DNA from: DAOQAU01 sp035354275
GTDB taxonomy: Bacteria; Cyanobacteriota; Vampirovibrionia; Gastranaerophilales; Gastranaerophilaceae
Assembly: GCA_035354275.1 (NCBI GenBank)
Contig: DAOQAU010000013.1
Span: forward strand, 1 to 32,411
DNA length: 32,411 bases
Direction of reading: 5' to 3'
The notes under the pieces are model-generated. The model ran no database searches and was not told the DNA's origin. It worked only from the letters and a program-made list of their open reading frames with translations. The position numbers and the translations under genes are program-made. Below, piece by piece: positions 23,778 to 32,198 of this stretch. The stretch's first letter is position 1. Each line of letters opens with the position of its first letter.

Positions 23778-25373
23778 CTATATTTTATTACTTTCAGCAT
23801 ACAGCGAAGTCGTTAAATATTCAAGGCGAACCGTCTTAGAAAATTTATCCAAAAATTCTTTAACAGAAGCGGTTTTCTTGATTAGTTCTTCGCTTTCAAT
23901 GTTGCTTATCAATTTTTTATCAAAGTAATTTTTTTCACGATTTATGTTAAATCCGTCAAATCCACCTAAGGTAATGTTTTTAACTCCAACGTCAATAAGA
24001 AAATTAATCAGCATTAACCCTGCGTTGTCACTTACACGATAATCATCTAAAATCAGCTTTTCGTAATTGAGTATATATGTATTTTCTTTTGTTTTTTGGG
24101 CAATGTTTGAAGTAATTATAACCGGTTCTTGAAGTTGGTTACTATTTTTAAGCTTGTTAAATCTTTGAACGTTGCTTATAAATACATAGTCACATAAATT
24201 ATGTGAAAAATTAACGCTTATGACAATCGGTTTTTCTTTTTCAATGAATTTTTGAATTTTACTGCTCTCACTTGATATTGTTTCACCCGGTGCCAAAACA
24301 AGTATTTCTTTGCCTTTAAAGTTATCGCTCAGATATTTTCTTGTCTTTTTGTCATCAATTTTGTGTTTTTGATATTTTAAATAAATATTTTCGATTAAGT
24401 CTTTGTTATACACACTTTTGTCTTTTTCGGAAAGTTCTTTAAGCAATATGTTGATTGTTTCAACTGAAATAGTTTGTTTGTTTAAAAGATAAGTTGAGTA
24501 ATTAGGATGACAATTGTGGGCCGCACTCAAAAAGTGAGGCAGAGAATATCCCCAGGGTGTTTTGGCAAAAATTGAAGATAAATATTCATCATAAATATTT
24601 AAAAGCGGAGTGATTTCGTATTTATTTTGAATATTATCATTTATATATCTTGTAATAAGTTCAGTGGCAAGGTTTCCTGCACCTCTGCCCATTCCAAATA
24701 CTGAAGAATCAATTATTATATCTCTTTTTGTTTTTAAGTTCATTAATGATTGTGCAAGCGAAAATGAAAGCTGCAGATTGTTGTGCGAATGAAACCCTAT
24801 CTTAATTTCTTCGTGTAAATTGTTTTCAACTAGATAAAACAACCTTAACAAATCGTTTTTATACATAGCGCCAAATGAATCTACTATATAAAAAGCATAA
24901 GGTTTAAGTCGATTTACTTTTTTTATCAAATTTATAAGTTCATCATCTTTGTAATTAAGAGTTTTCATAGGTTGCAAAAATATTTTGTAGCCCATTTTTT
25001 TAAGTTTTTCGGCAATTTTAATTGTTTTGTCAATATTATTTGGATTAAAAGTTAACCTTATTCCGCTTATTGCTTGTGGTTTTAAATCAACGAGTTTATC
25101 AATATTTAAATCGTTATCTCCAATATCAAGCATTAATACGAAAAATCCTTTTTTTTCATTTCCGTTGATAAATTCTTTCAAGGCAGATGTTGAATTAAAA
25201 AGAGAAAAATCTTTTCCGTATTGTTTTTCTGTTAAAAACCCGCATTCTATTATATCGACTTTTGATTTTATAAGTTTTGATATTATATCTTGAATTGCGT
25301 TTTTGCCAAATTCCCATTCATTAACATAACCGCCGTCTCTCAGTGTACAATCTAAAATTCTTATTTTACTCAT
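23778..25373 (-). CDS. HMGL/DRE-TIM-type aldolase fused to a CstI/DUF115-like domain
   Basis: 531 residues. The first ~290 form an HMGL-like TIM barrel: ILDCTLRDGGYVNEW (Arg12-Asp13), IGFHSHNNLQLSFS with metal-binding His195 and His197, and FGMGRGAGNLATELI. This matches the pyruvate-using aldolase branch of the superfamily (4-hydroxy-2-oxovalerate aldolase-like). From about 350 a second Rossmann-like domain starts with EILVLAPGETISSESS and ends with DNAGLMLINFLIDVGVKNITLGGFDGF, similar to the neighbour at 22808. Start ATG at 25373 is 3 bases after the stop of the KdsB-like gene. The neighbourhood suggests synthesis of a keto-acid sugar rather than amino acid or aromatic metabolism. The reaction is not proven by sequence. 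Confidence 0.82.
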   Translation of the reverse strand: MSKIRILDCTLRDGGYVNEWEFGKNAIQDIISKLIKSKVDIIECGFLTEKQYGKDFSLFNSTSALKEFINGNEKKGFFVLMLDIGDNDLNIDKLVDLKPQAISGIRLTFNPNNIDKTIKIAEKLKKMGYKIFLQPMKTLNYKDDELINLIKKVNRLKPYAFYIVDSFGAMYKNDLLRLFYLVENNLHEEIKIGFHSHNNLQLSFSLAQSLMNLKTKRDIIIDSSVFGMGRGAGNLATELITRYINDNIQNKYEITPLLNIYDEYLSSIFAKTPWGYSLPHFLSAAHNCHPNYSTYLLNKQTISVETINILLKELSEKDKSVYNKDLIENIYLKYQKHKIDDKKTRKYLSDNFKGKEILVLAPGETISSESSKIQKFIEKEKPIVISVNFSHNLCDYVFISNVQRFNKLKNSNQLQEPVIITSNIAQKTKENTYILNYEKLILDDYRVSDNAGLMLINFLIDVGVKNITLGGFDGFNINREKNYFDKKLISNIESEELIKKTASVKEFLDKFSKTVRLEYLTTSLYAESNKI

Positions 25374-25376
25374 AGT

Positions 25377-26105
25377 CTAAGCCTTTTTCTTAATAAAATC
25401 GATAACTTTTTTTAAATCGTTTGGTGTGTCAACCGCAATTGTATCTGAAACAACTTCAACAAATCGGACTTGGTATCCGTTTTCTATAAATCTTAAAATT
25501 TCTATATCTTCAATTTCTTCAAGGTTGCCTCGTTTTGTTTTAGCAAAAAATTCCAAAGCTTTTGGCTTAAATCCGTAAACGCAAACCTGTTTATAGTAGT
25601 TGAAATCAATTTTACCTTTAGGATACGGTGCTGCCGCTCTTGTTAAATATATTCCTATATTTTCGTTGTTTACTAACACTTTAGGGATTGTAAAATTAGC
25701 AATATCCACAGGGTCATTAATTTTTGTCATTAGGTTTGAAATTTGTAATTTTGGATTTTTGCAAAAAGGTTCAATAGCTTTTTGTATGGTTTCAGGCTCA
25801 ATTAAAGGTTCATCGCCTTGTATGTTTAAATAAAGGTCCGCTTTAATTTTTTGAGCAACTTCACAAATCCTGTCAGTTCCTGTTTTATGCTTTGATGAAG
25901 TCATTATTACATTCATTTTATATTTTTTGCATACTTCTTCAATTTTTTTATTATCCGTTGCAACATAAACTTCTTGTAATTCTTTAACTTTTGTCGCTTG
26001 TTGATAAACCCACCAAATCATAGGTTTTCCGCATATATCGGCAAGAGGTTTGCCTTGAAATCTGCTTGATTGGTATCTTGCCGGAATTATTCCTATTATT
26101 TTCAT
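25377..26105 (-). CDS. kdsB: KdsB-type CMP-sugar synthetase (3-deoxy-manno-octulosonate cytidylyltransferase family)
   Basis: Transfers CMP from CTP to a 2-keto-3-deoxy sugar acid. 242 residues. Landmarks: IIGIIPARYQSSRFQGKPLA, ICGKPMIWWVYQQA, VYVATDNKKIEEVC, KTGTDRICEVA, YLNIQGDEPLIEP and the C-terminal DTIAVDTPNDLKKV. These match KdsB closely, more than NeuA. AGAGGT lies 4 bases before the ATG at 26105; a longer frame would overlap the FkbM gene. It may be the cell's ordinary Kdo-activating enzyme or a locus-specific paralogue working with the adjacent aldolase; sequence alone cannot tell, and no other Kdo genes are here. Confidence 0.9.
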   Translation of the reverse strand: MKIIGIIPARYQSSRFQGKPLADICGKPMIWWVYQQATKVKELQEVYVATDNKKIEEVCKKYKMNVIMTSSKHKTGTDRICEVAQKIKADLYLNIQGDEPLIEPETIQKAIEPFCKNPKLQISNLMTKINDPVDIANFTIPKVLVNNENIGIYLTRAAAPYPKGKIDFNYYKQVCVYGFKPKALEFFAKTKRGNLEEIEDIEILRFIENGYQVRFVEVVSDTIAVDTPNDLKKVIDFIKKKA

Positions 26106-26115
26106 TTTTACCTCT

Positions 26116-27489
26116 TTAATCTGTAACTTCTGCAATTAAGACTGTTTCTAAAATAATTTGAGCATTTATAGGTTTTATTATCTTAAATTTATACCCTAAA
26201 TCCCAACTTTCAATCATGGATTTAATGAAAAAGAAATCATTTGCGCAATGATAAATACTTAAAAGCAAAGTTGGTTTTTGCTTTTTTATAGTATTTTGCG
26301 CCCCTTTTAAAAATTCTTGTTCATAGCCTTCAATATCAACTTTAATCAAGCCAATGTCAAGCTTATTTTCATTTACAAAGTCATCAAGCGTTATTATTTT
26401 GACCGTTTCTTTTTTTTCTGTTTCTAATCGGTTAATATTTACACTGCTTCTTGCCTCATCCGAGAATATTTCAATTTTGTCTGATTTTGAACCTAATCCC
26501 AAATTATAAGGCATTACGTTCTTTAATTTATTTAGTTCTATTGTTTTAAGCAAATATTGATAGTTTTCTTTAATAGGCTCAAAGGAATAGACATTTTTAT
26601 CGGTATATTCACTTAAAATTAACGCAGAATCACCGATAAATCCTCCTGCATCAATAATGTTTTTGTTTTTAACTTTTGAAAGATTTTTGATTTTATCCAA
26701 TTCGTGTTTGTCATAAAAAACACAAGATTCAAAATCTTTTTTAGGCAAAAAATATTTTTTATAAGCAAAGCAATCTTCATTTAATTTTATTATATTAAAA
26801 TGGAGGTCTTTTCTTTGTTTGTTTATTGCATAAATTTCATCTTTATCGAAAATTTCCAGAAATTCAGCTTCGCTTTCCAAAAGTTTTTTCATGCGACCCA
26901 AAATTTTATTTACGGTTGTAATGCTTTCTTCATCAAGATTTTTAATTAAATTCTGATAGGCTTCCTTTGTGTCAAAATTTTGCATTTCATTGTAAAATTT
27001 TTCAAGCCAAAATCTTTCATGATTTTGGGTAGATATGGGCATCTCCTTATTTCGTAATCTTTTTTCGATGTTTTCAAGTCTGTTTTGAATATTAATATTT
27101 TTTTCAGTGTTAAAAATTAGTTTTTGATTAACGCTGTTTAGTTTTTCATTGCTGTACAATACTTTTTCTTTTATAACATCTATTTTTTCATTAACAATTT
27201 TCAATTTGTCATTTATATTGTTTGTTTTTATATCAAGCAAATTTATTTTTGATTCAAAATTTTTAAAATACCATTCAACACCTTTTAGGCGGTCTTGCTG
27301 ATGTGTTAATTGTGTTGAAAAATTATTTAAACATTGGCTCATTTCGGTTACTTTTTCAAATAACATCCTTTGCTTGCTTTTTCTTTTTTTGAATAAAAAC
27401 AACTTGAAAAAATAATATTTTTCATATTCAGGGTATTCTTTAATTTTTATACAAGGAATACCTAAAAAACATTTCCACCTGATAACCAT
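26116..27489 (-). CDS. FkbM-family methyltransferase with N-terminal coiled coil
   Basis: 457 residues. The first ~40 hold LGIPCIKIK and FKLFLFKKRKS, a module shared with two other proteins of the locus. Residues ~45-165 are a long coiled coil. The C-terminal ~200 are an FkbM SAM-dependent methyltransferase: NIIDAGGFIGDSALILSEY (SAM motif I), VYSFEPIKENYQYL, LDDFVNENKLDIGLIKVDIEGYE and LLLSIYHCANDFF. FkbM enzymes O-methylate sugars. The ATG at 27489 is preferred over a TTG at 27525, since a TATAAT lies at that upstream position. The coiled coil could tether the enzyme in a glycan assembly complex. The methyl acceptor is unknown. Confidence 0.88.
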   Translation of the reverse strand: MVIRWKCFLGIPCIKIKEYPEYEKYYFFKLFLFKKRKSKQRMLFEKVTEMSQCLNNFSTQLTHQQDRLKGVEWYFKNFESKINLLDIKTNNINDKLKIVNEKIDVIKEKVLYSNEKLNSVNQKLIFNTEKNINIQNRLENIEKRLRNKEMPISTQNHERFWLEKFYNEMQNFDTKEAYQNLIKNLDEESITTVNKILGRMKKLLESEAEFLEIFDKDEIYAINKQRKDLHFNIIKLNEDCFAYKKYFLPKKDFESCVFYDKHELDKIKNLSKVKNKNIIDAGGFIGDSALILSEYTDKNVYSFEPIKENYQYLLKTIELNKLKNVMPYNLGLGSKSDKIEIFSDEARSSVNINRLETEKKETVKIITLDDFVNENKLDIGLIKVDIEGYEQEFLKGAQNTIKKQKPTLLLSIYHCANDFFFIKSMIESWDLGYKFKIIKPINAQIILETVLIAEVTD

Positions 27490-27525
27490 CAAAATAAACT
27501 TTATCCTTATTCTTCTTATATCCAA

Positions 27526-27531
27526 ATTATA
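27526..27531 (-). promoter_or_regulatory. Possible internal promoter (-10 box) before the FkbM gene
   Basis: A perfect TATAAT on the minus strand lies 37 bases before the chosen ATG, in the 60-base gap after galE. No convincing -35 box is seen at 17 bases. It could give the distal glycan genes their own transcription, besides read-through from glf-galE. Confidence 0.3.
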
Positions 27532-27549
27532 TCATAAAAAGCTTTAAAA

Positions 27550-28527
27550 TTACCATTTCGGGTTTTGTTCCCAGAGCCATGCGGTTTCAATAATGTTATC
27601 AACATTCAAATACTTGGGTTTCCAACCGAGTTCTTTTTTTGCTTTTTCGTTTGATGCAAAAAGCTTTGGCGGATCGCCTTCGCGTCTTTGTCCGTAAACA
27701 AGCGGGACGTCTTTCCCTGTCACTCTTTTCGCAACTTCAATAATTTCTTTGACAGAAGTTCCTATGCCTGTGCCAAGGTTAATGCAGTCGCTTTTGCCGC
27801 CTTTAAAAAGCTTTTCGACTGCAAGAAAGTGGGCATCGGCAAGGTCTTCAATATGGATATAATCTCTTATGCAAGTGCCGTCGGGGGTGTCGTAATCCGT
27901 TCCAAAGACTGTAATTTTTGGGATTTCACCTTTAATCGCCTTTAAAACAAGCGGAATTAAATGCGTTTCAGGGTTGTGGTCTTCTCCCAATTCTCCTTGT
28001 GCATCACAGCCTGCGGCGTTAAAGTAGCGAAGAGCAATGTATTTAAGCCCGTATGCTCTGTCGTAATCTTGCATTATCTGTTCTATCATTAATTTTGTTT
28101 TTCCGTAAGGGTTAATCGGATTTTGCGGATGTTTTTCGTCTATCGGAGTGTATTGAGGATTTCCGTAAGTGGCGCAGGTGCTTGAAAAAACAATGTTCTT
28201 AACCCCGTTTTCAATCATTGCGTCAAGAAGATTCAAGGTATTTACAACGTTATTTTGGTAATATTTTTTGGGTTCGGTGACGCTTTCTCCCACGTAAGCG
28301 TATGCTGCAAAGTGGATTACCGCATCAATTTTGTACTTTTTAAAAACCGCATCAAGGGCTTTTTTATCTGCCAAATCAACCGGCTCGAAATTTTTGGTCA
28401 AAACTGCTTCTTTGTGACCGTAAACCAAATTGTCAAGCACGACAACTTCATAGCCCTTATTAAGCATATATTTTACCGTATGTGAACCGATGTATCCTGC
28501 TCCGCCTGCGATTAAAACAGTCTTCAT
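27550..28527 (-). CDS. galE: UDP-glucose 4-epimerase
   Basis: Interconverts UDP-glucose and UDP-galactose. 325 residues of the extended SDR family: NAD-binding IAGGAGYIGSHTV, substrate and catalytic region VFSSTCATYGNP, catalytic NPYGKTK (YxxxK), RYFNAAGCD, and GTCIRDYIHIEDLADAH near the C-terminus. These are typical GalE landmarks. Its start overlaps the glf stop by four bases (ATGA), so UDP-galactose is made beside the mutase that uses it. Confidence 0.96.
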   Translation of the reverse strand: MKTVLIAGGAGYIGSHTVKYMLNKGYEVVVLDNLVYGHKEAVLTKNFEPVDLADKKALDAVFKKYKIDAVIHFAAYAYVGESVTEPKKYYQNNVVNTLNLLDAMIENGVKNIVFSSTCATYGNPQYTPIDEKHPQNPINPYGKTKLMIEQIMQDYDRAYGLKYIALRYFNAAGCDAQGELGEDHNPETHLIPLVLKAIKGEIPKITVFGTDYDTPDGTCIRDYIHIEDLADAHFLAVEKLFKGGKSDCINLGTGIGTSVKEIIEVAKRVTGKDVPLVYGQRREGDPPKLFASNEKAKKELGWKPKYLNVDNIIETAWLWEQNPKW

Positions 28528-29636
28528 TTTACCCCCTTAAATAAATTTAATGCACGTTCAACCGTTAAATCCATATTGTAATACTTATAATCGCCCAAAC
28601 GCCCCAAAAAGTAAACATTTTTAAGTTTTTTTGCTTCCTGTAAATATTTTTCGTATAAAGCTTGGTTTTCGGGATTAGAAATCGGGTAATAACGTTCGTT
28701 TTTTCCCAATTCAAATTCCTGCGGGTACTCGTAGGAGACAACGGTTTTTGGCGATTTTGTGCCTAAAAAATATTTATGTTCGGTGATTCTTGTAAAATCA
28801 AAGTCGCAAGGATAATTCACCATAGCTGCGTTTTGAAAGTATTCGGTATTTTTTTCTTCAATATCAAAATGAAGGCTTCGATAAGGCAGTTTCCCGAATT
28901 TGTATCCAAAAAATTCATCGATTGCTCCGGTAAAAAATAATTTTTCATATTCAAAATCTGACTGATGGAAATCAACATTAAGGCGAATTTCGATTTTAGG
29001 ATGATTTAGAATATTTTCAATCATTTTTGTATAGCCGTTTTCGGGAATCCCCTGATATTTATCCTGAAAATATCTGTCATCACAGCTTATCATGACAGGT
29101 ACTCTTGCAGTTACGGAATGGTCAATTTTTTCCGGTTTTAAGCCCCACTGCTTAACGGTATAGCCTTCAAAAACTTTTTTATAGACAAATTCCGACAATT
29201 CCTTTAAATCTTTATCTCCTTCGTTTTTTAATTCAAGAATAGAAATTTTGCCATTTTTTCCATATTTTTGAACGAGTTTTTTTTCAAGGAAATCTGCTTT
29301 AGATTTTTCAAAAACCTGATGCAGAGTATTTAAATTAAAAGGCAGGGTGCAAGGTTTGCCGTCAATAATTACCTGAGGTTTAAACTCAAAGTTATTGAAC
29401 TTTGTGAAGTTGTTTAAATATTGCCAAACCTGTTCGATTTCTGTGTGGAAAATATGAGGACCGTATTTGTGTATGCAAATTTTGTTATTGTCAAAGTAAT
29501 CAAAGCAGTTTCCGCCGAGATGGTTTCTGCGGTCAATTACCAAAACCTCTTCGCCTAAAATTGAGGCTATTCTTTCTGCAATAATAGCACCCGAAAGCCC
29601 TGAACCAACGACAAGATTTTTAATTTTCTTTTTCAT
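28524..29636 (-). CDS. glf: UDP-galactopyranose mutase
   Basis: FAD enzyme that contracts UDP-galactopyranose to UDP-galactofuranose. 370 residues from the ATG at 29636; the TTG at 29660 would lie at the transcription start. Landmarks: LVVGSGLSGAIIAERIA (FAD-binding), VIDRRNHLGGNCFDY, KYGPHIFHT, YTVKQWGLKPEKID, VTARVPV and the C-terminal YFLGRLGDYKYYNMD. The conserved arginine regions (RSLHFD, RITEHKYF) are present. It is first in the leftward glycan operon with galE coupled behind it, so the surface glycan probably contains galactofuranose. Confidence 0.96.
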   Translation of the reverse strand: MKKKIKNLVVGSGLSGAIIAERIASILGEEVLVIDRRNHLGGNCFDYFDNNKICIHKYGPHIFHTEIEQVWQYLNNFTKFNNFEFKPQVIIDGKPCTLPFNLNTLHQVFEKSKADFLEKKLVQKYGKNGKISILELKNEGDKDLKELSEFVYKKVFEGYTVKQWGLKPEKIDHSVTARVPVMISCDDRYFQDKYQGIPENGYTKMIENILNHPKIEIRLNVDFHQSDFEYEKLFFTGAIDEFFGYKFGKLPYRSLHFDIEEKNTEYFQNAAMVNYPCDFDFTRITEHKYFLGTKSPKTVVSYEYPQEFELGKNERYYPISNPENQALYEKYLQEAKKLKNVYFLGRLGDYKYYNMDLTVERALNLFKGVK

Positions 29637-29661
29637 AAAACTCTCTGAATATGCAAGCAAT

Positions 29662-29690
29662 AATATAACATAAAAATTTTTTCATGTTAA
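29662..29690 (-). promoter_or_regulatory. Strong promoter of the leftward glycan operon (glf-galE...)
   Basis: On the minus strand TTAACA (29685-29690) and TATATT (29662-29667) are 17 bases apart, each one mismatch from consensus. Transcription would start near 29655, about 20 bases before the glf ATG. The promoter is overlaid by an inverted repeat TAACAT/ATGTTA (29666-29689), with another ATGTTAA at 29692-29698, which could be an operator. The rest of the divergent region to 29782 holds no gene and must contain the uxs promoter, which I cannot place. Confidence 0.6.
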
Positions 29691-29782
29691 AATGTTAAGG
29701 GGTAAATATATTTTAGACTTTTTTATTCACTCGGTGGATGAGGGATAAAGAGAAGTTAAAAGAAAGAGGGAATCTATAGCAA

Positions 29783-30715
29783 ATGAAAAAAATTCTTGTT
29801 ACAGGCGGTGCGGGTTTTATAGGAAGCCATTTGTGCAAAAGGTTGCTTAACGAAGGCAATTATGTAATCTGCCTAGATAATTTTTTTACAGGTTCAAAGG
29901 ATAATGTTAAGGAATTGCTTAATAACTCTAATTTTAAACTTGTCGAACACGATATAACAGAAGAATACAATGCAGATGTTGACGAAATTTATAATATGGC
30001 ATGTCCTGCAAGCCCGCCTCATTATCAGTACGACCCGATTAAGACAAACAAAACATCCGTAATCGGCATTTTAAATATGCTTGAACTTGCAAAACGCAAT
30101 AAAGCAAAGATTTTGCAGGCATCTACAAGTGAAGTTTACGGCGATCCTAAAGTTCATCCGCAGACAGAAAGTTATTGGGGAAATGTTAATCCTATCGGCA
30201 TCAGAAGCTGTTATGACGAAGGAAAACGTTGCGCGGAAACTTTTATGATGGACTATCACCGCCAATACGGTGTTGATATAAGAATTATAAGGATTTTTAA
30301 CACGTACGGACCGAATATGGATCCAAATGACGGCAGGGTAGTTTCTAATTTCATAATTCAGGCACTAAAAGGTGAAGATATAACCGTTTACGGCGACGGA
30401 AATCAAACACGTTCTTTCTGTTACGTTGATGATTTGGTTGATGGAATAATTAAAATGATGAACAATTCACAGGGCTTTATCGGACCTGTAAATTTAGGTA
30501 ATCCGAGCGAAAGAACGATTTTGGATTTTGCAAAAATGATTATTGAAATGACTGAAACAAAGTCAAAAATTATTCATAAACCTTTGCCAAGTGACGATCC
30601 GATGCAAAGAAAACCGGATTTAACCGTTGCAAAAAGAGAATTAGGCTGGCAACCGACAACAGATATTAAAGTCGGTATTGCCAAAACAATAGAGTATTTC
30701 AGTAAAAAGATTTAG
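29783..30715 (+). CDS. uxs: UDP-glucuronate decarboxylase (UDP-xylose synthase)
   Basis: Converts UDP-glucuronate to UDP-xylose. 310 residues of the extended SDR family: VTGGAGFIGSHLCKRLL, DNFFTGSKDNV, YNMACPASPPHYQ (a strong UXS hallmark), ASTSEVYGDPKVHPQ, SCYDEGKRCAET (YxxxK) and RIFNTYGPNMDPNDGRVVSN. These distinguish it from GalE and from dTDP-glucose dehydratase. GAGGGA lies about 13 bases before the ATG. It is first in a rightward pair with ugd, 12 bases ahead of it, so precursor and product enzymes are made together. Confidence 0.95.
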   Translation: MKKILVTGGAGFIGSHLCKRLLNEGNYVICLDNFFTGSKDNVKELLNNSNFKLVEHDITEEYNADVDEIYNMACPASPPHYQYDPIKTNKTSVIGILNMLELAKRNKAKILQASTSEVYGDPKVHPQTESYWGNVNPIGIRSCYDEGKRCAETFMMDYHRQYGVDIRIIRIFNTYGPNMDPNDGRVVSNFIIQALKGEDITVYGDGNQTRSFCYVDDLVDGIIKMMNNSQGFIGPVNLGNPSERTILDFAKMIIEMTETKSKIIHKPLPSDDPMQRKPDLTVAKRELGWQPTTDIKVGIAKTIEYFSKKI

Positions 30716-30727
30716 CAGGAGAAAGTG

Positions 30728-32029
30728 ATGAAAATTTGTGTAATAGGAACGGGCTATGTAGGTTTGGTTGCAGGAACTTGTCTTGCGGAAATGGGAAATG
30801 ATGTAATTTGTGTCGATAAAGACACAAAAAAGCTTTCTCAACTTAGAAAAGGAATAGTACCGATTTATGAACCCGGATTGGAAGAATTAATAAAAGTAAA
30901 TGTAAGCGAGGGCCGTTTGGTTTTTAGCGACAAATTAGCAGATGCGGTTAAAAAATCTTTGGTATGTTTTATTGCGGTTGGAACCCCTCAGGGGGATGAT
31001 GGTTCTGCTGATTTATCAGCTGTTTACAAAGTAGCAGAAGAAATCGGGAAAGCAATGAACGAATATAAAGTTATTGTTGACAAATCAACTGTTCCTGTTG
31101 GTACGGCGGAAAAAGTCACAGAAATTATAAGAAATCAAACGCAACACGAGTTTGACGTTGTTTCTAACCCTGAATTTTTGAAACAGGGTGCGGCGGTTGA
31201 TGATTTTTTAAAGCCTGATAGAGTTGTAATTGGCGCAAACTCAAAAAGAGCAGCCGAAATTATGCAGGATTTGTATTCTCCATTTTTGAGAACAGGAAAC
31301 CCCGTTATTATGATGGATGTTAAATCGGCGGAAATGACAAAATACGCGGCAAATTCTTTTCTTGCGGTTAAAATTTCTTTTGCAAACCAAATTGCAAACA
31401 TCTGTGAAAAAGTCGGCGCGGACTCTGAAATGGTAAGAATAGGTATGTGTTCTGACAGCAGAATCGGTTCAAGATTTTTATTTCCGGGCTTGGGCTATGG
31501 TGGAAGCTGTTTCCCTAAAGATGTAAAGGCAATGATTAAAACAGCAAAAGATTTTAATTGCGACTACAAACTTTTAAAAGCAGCCGATGATATTAACAAA
31601 GAGCAAAGAACAGTCTTTATAAACAAAATCGTAAAACGTATGGGCGAAAACCTTAAAGGCAAAACTTTTGGCATTTGGGGGCTTGCTTTTAAGCCCAAAA
31701 CAAACGATATGAGAGAAGCACCTGCCGTTACAATAATAAACTTTTTACTTGAAAAAGGTGCAAAAATTGTTGCTTTTGATCCTAAAGCAATGGAAACCGC
31801 AAAAGAATATTTCGGCAACAAAATTTCTTATGCAAAAAATGCTTACGAAGCTCTTAAAAATGCAGATTGTATGCTTCTATTGACAGAGTGGAATGAATTT
31901 AGAAGACCCGATTTTGATAAAGTTAAAGAACTGCTTAAAACACCTTTGATTTTTGACGGTAGAAATCAGTACGACAAAAAGCGTCTTAAAGCAAGAGGAA
32001 TTGAGTATTTTTGTATAGGTAAAAAGTAA
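30728..32029 (+). CDS. ugd: UDP-glucose 6-dehydrogenase
   Basis: NAD-dependent four-electron oxidation of UDP-glucose to UDP-glucuronate, the substrate of the preceding uxs product. 433 residues. Landmarks: VIGTGYVGLVAGTCLAE (NAD-binding), DKSTVPVGTAE, VSNPEFLKQGAAVDDFLKPD, KYAANSFLAVKISFANQ, the catalytic cysteine in GLGYGGSCFPKD, and WGLAFKPKTNDMREAP. AGGAG lies 6-7 bases before the ATG at 30728; a GTG three bases earlier is possible. A strong terminator follows its stop. Confidence 0.97.
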   Translation: MKICVIGTGYVGLVAGTCLAEMGNDVICVDKDTKKLSQLRKGIVPIYEPGLEELIKVNVSEGRLVFSDKLADAVKKSLVCFIAVGTPQGDDGSADLSAVYKVAEEIGKAMNEYKVIVDKSTVPVGTAEKVTEIIRNQTQHEFDVVSNPEFLKQGAAVDDFLKPDRVVIGANSKRAAEIMQDLYSPFLRTGNPVIMMDVKSAEMTKYAANSFLAVKISFANQIANICEKVGADSEMVRIGMCSDSRIGSRFLFPGLGYGGSCFPKDVKAMIKTAKDFNCDYKLLKAADDINKEQRTVFINKIVKRMGENLKGKTFGIWGLAFKPKTNDMREAPAVTIINFLLEKGAKIVAFDPKAMETAKEYFGNKISYAKNAYEALKNADCMLLLTEWNEFRRPDFDKVKELLKTPLIFDGRNQYDKKRLKARGIEYFCIGKK

Positions 32030-32033
32030 TTTT

Positions 32034-32072
32034 AAGGGGCGAAAATTTTTGAAAAAATTTTCGCCCCTTTTT
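32034..32072 (+). terminator. Strong rho-independent terminator after ugd
   Basis: A perfect 16-base stem (32034-32049 with 32054-32069, GGGGCG core) with loop TGAA is followed by further T (T run 32068-32072). It lies 4 bases past the ugd stop and ends the uxs-ugd transcript. Confidence 0.9.
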
Positions 32073-32198
32073 ATCAATTTCCTCTCAAAAATCATCTGTT
32101 TAGTGCAGAGGATTAGCGGCAAAATGATTTATAATTAAATACAGATGAGTTGATTTATTCAAAAAAATGATTAAAATAGGTTAAAGGGAAGCAAGTCA

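Noticed and set aside
25377..26105. KdsB-like gene considered as a sialic acid activator (NeuA)
   Set aside because: Its motifs (IPARYQSSRFQGKPLA, NIQGDEPLIEP) fit KdsB far better.
27490..27525. Extended N-terminus of the FkbM protein from a TTG
   Set aside because: A TATAAT box directly precedes that TTG and an ATG with plausible leader lies 36 bases downstream.
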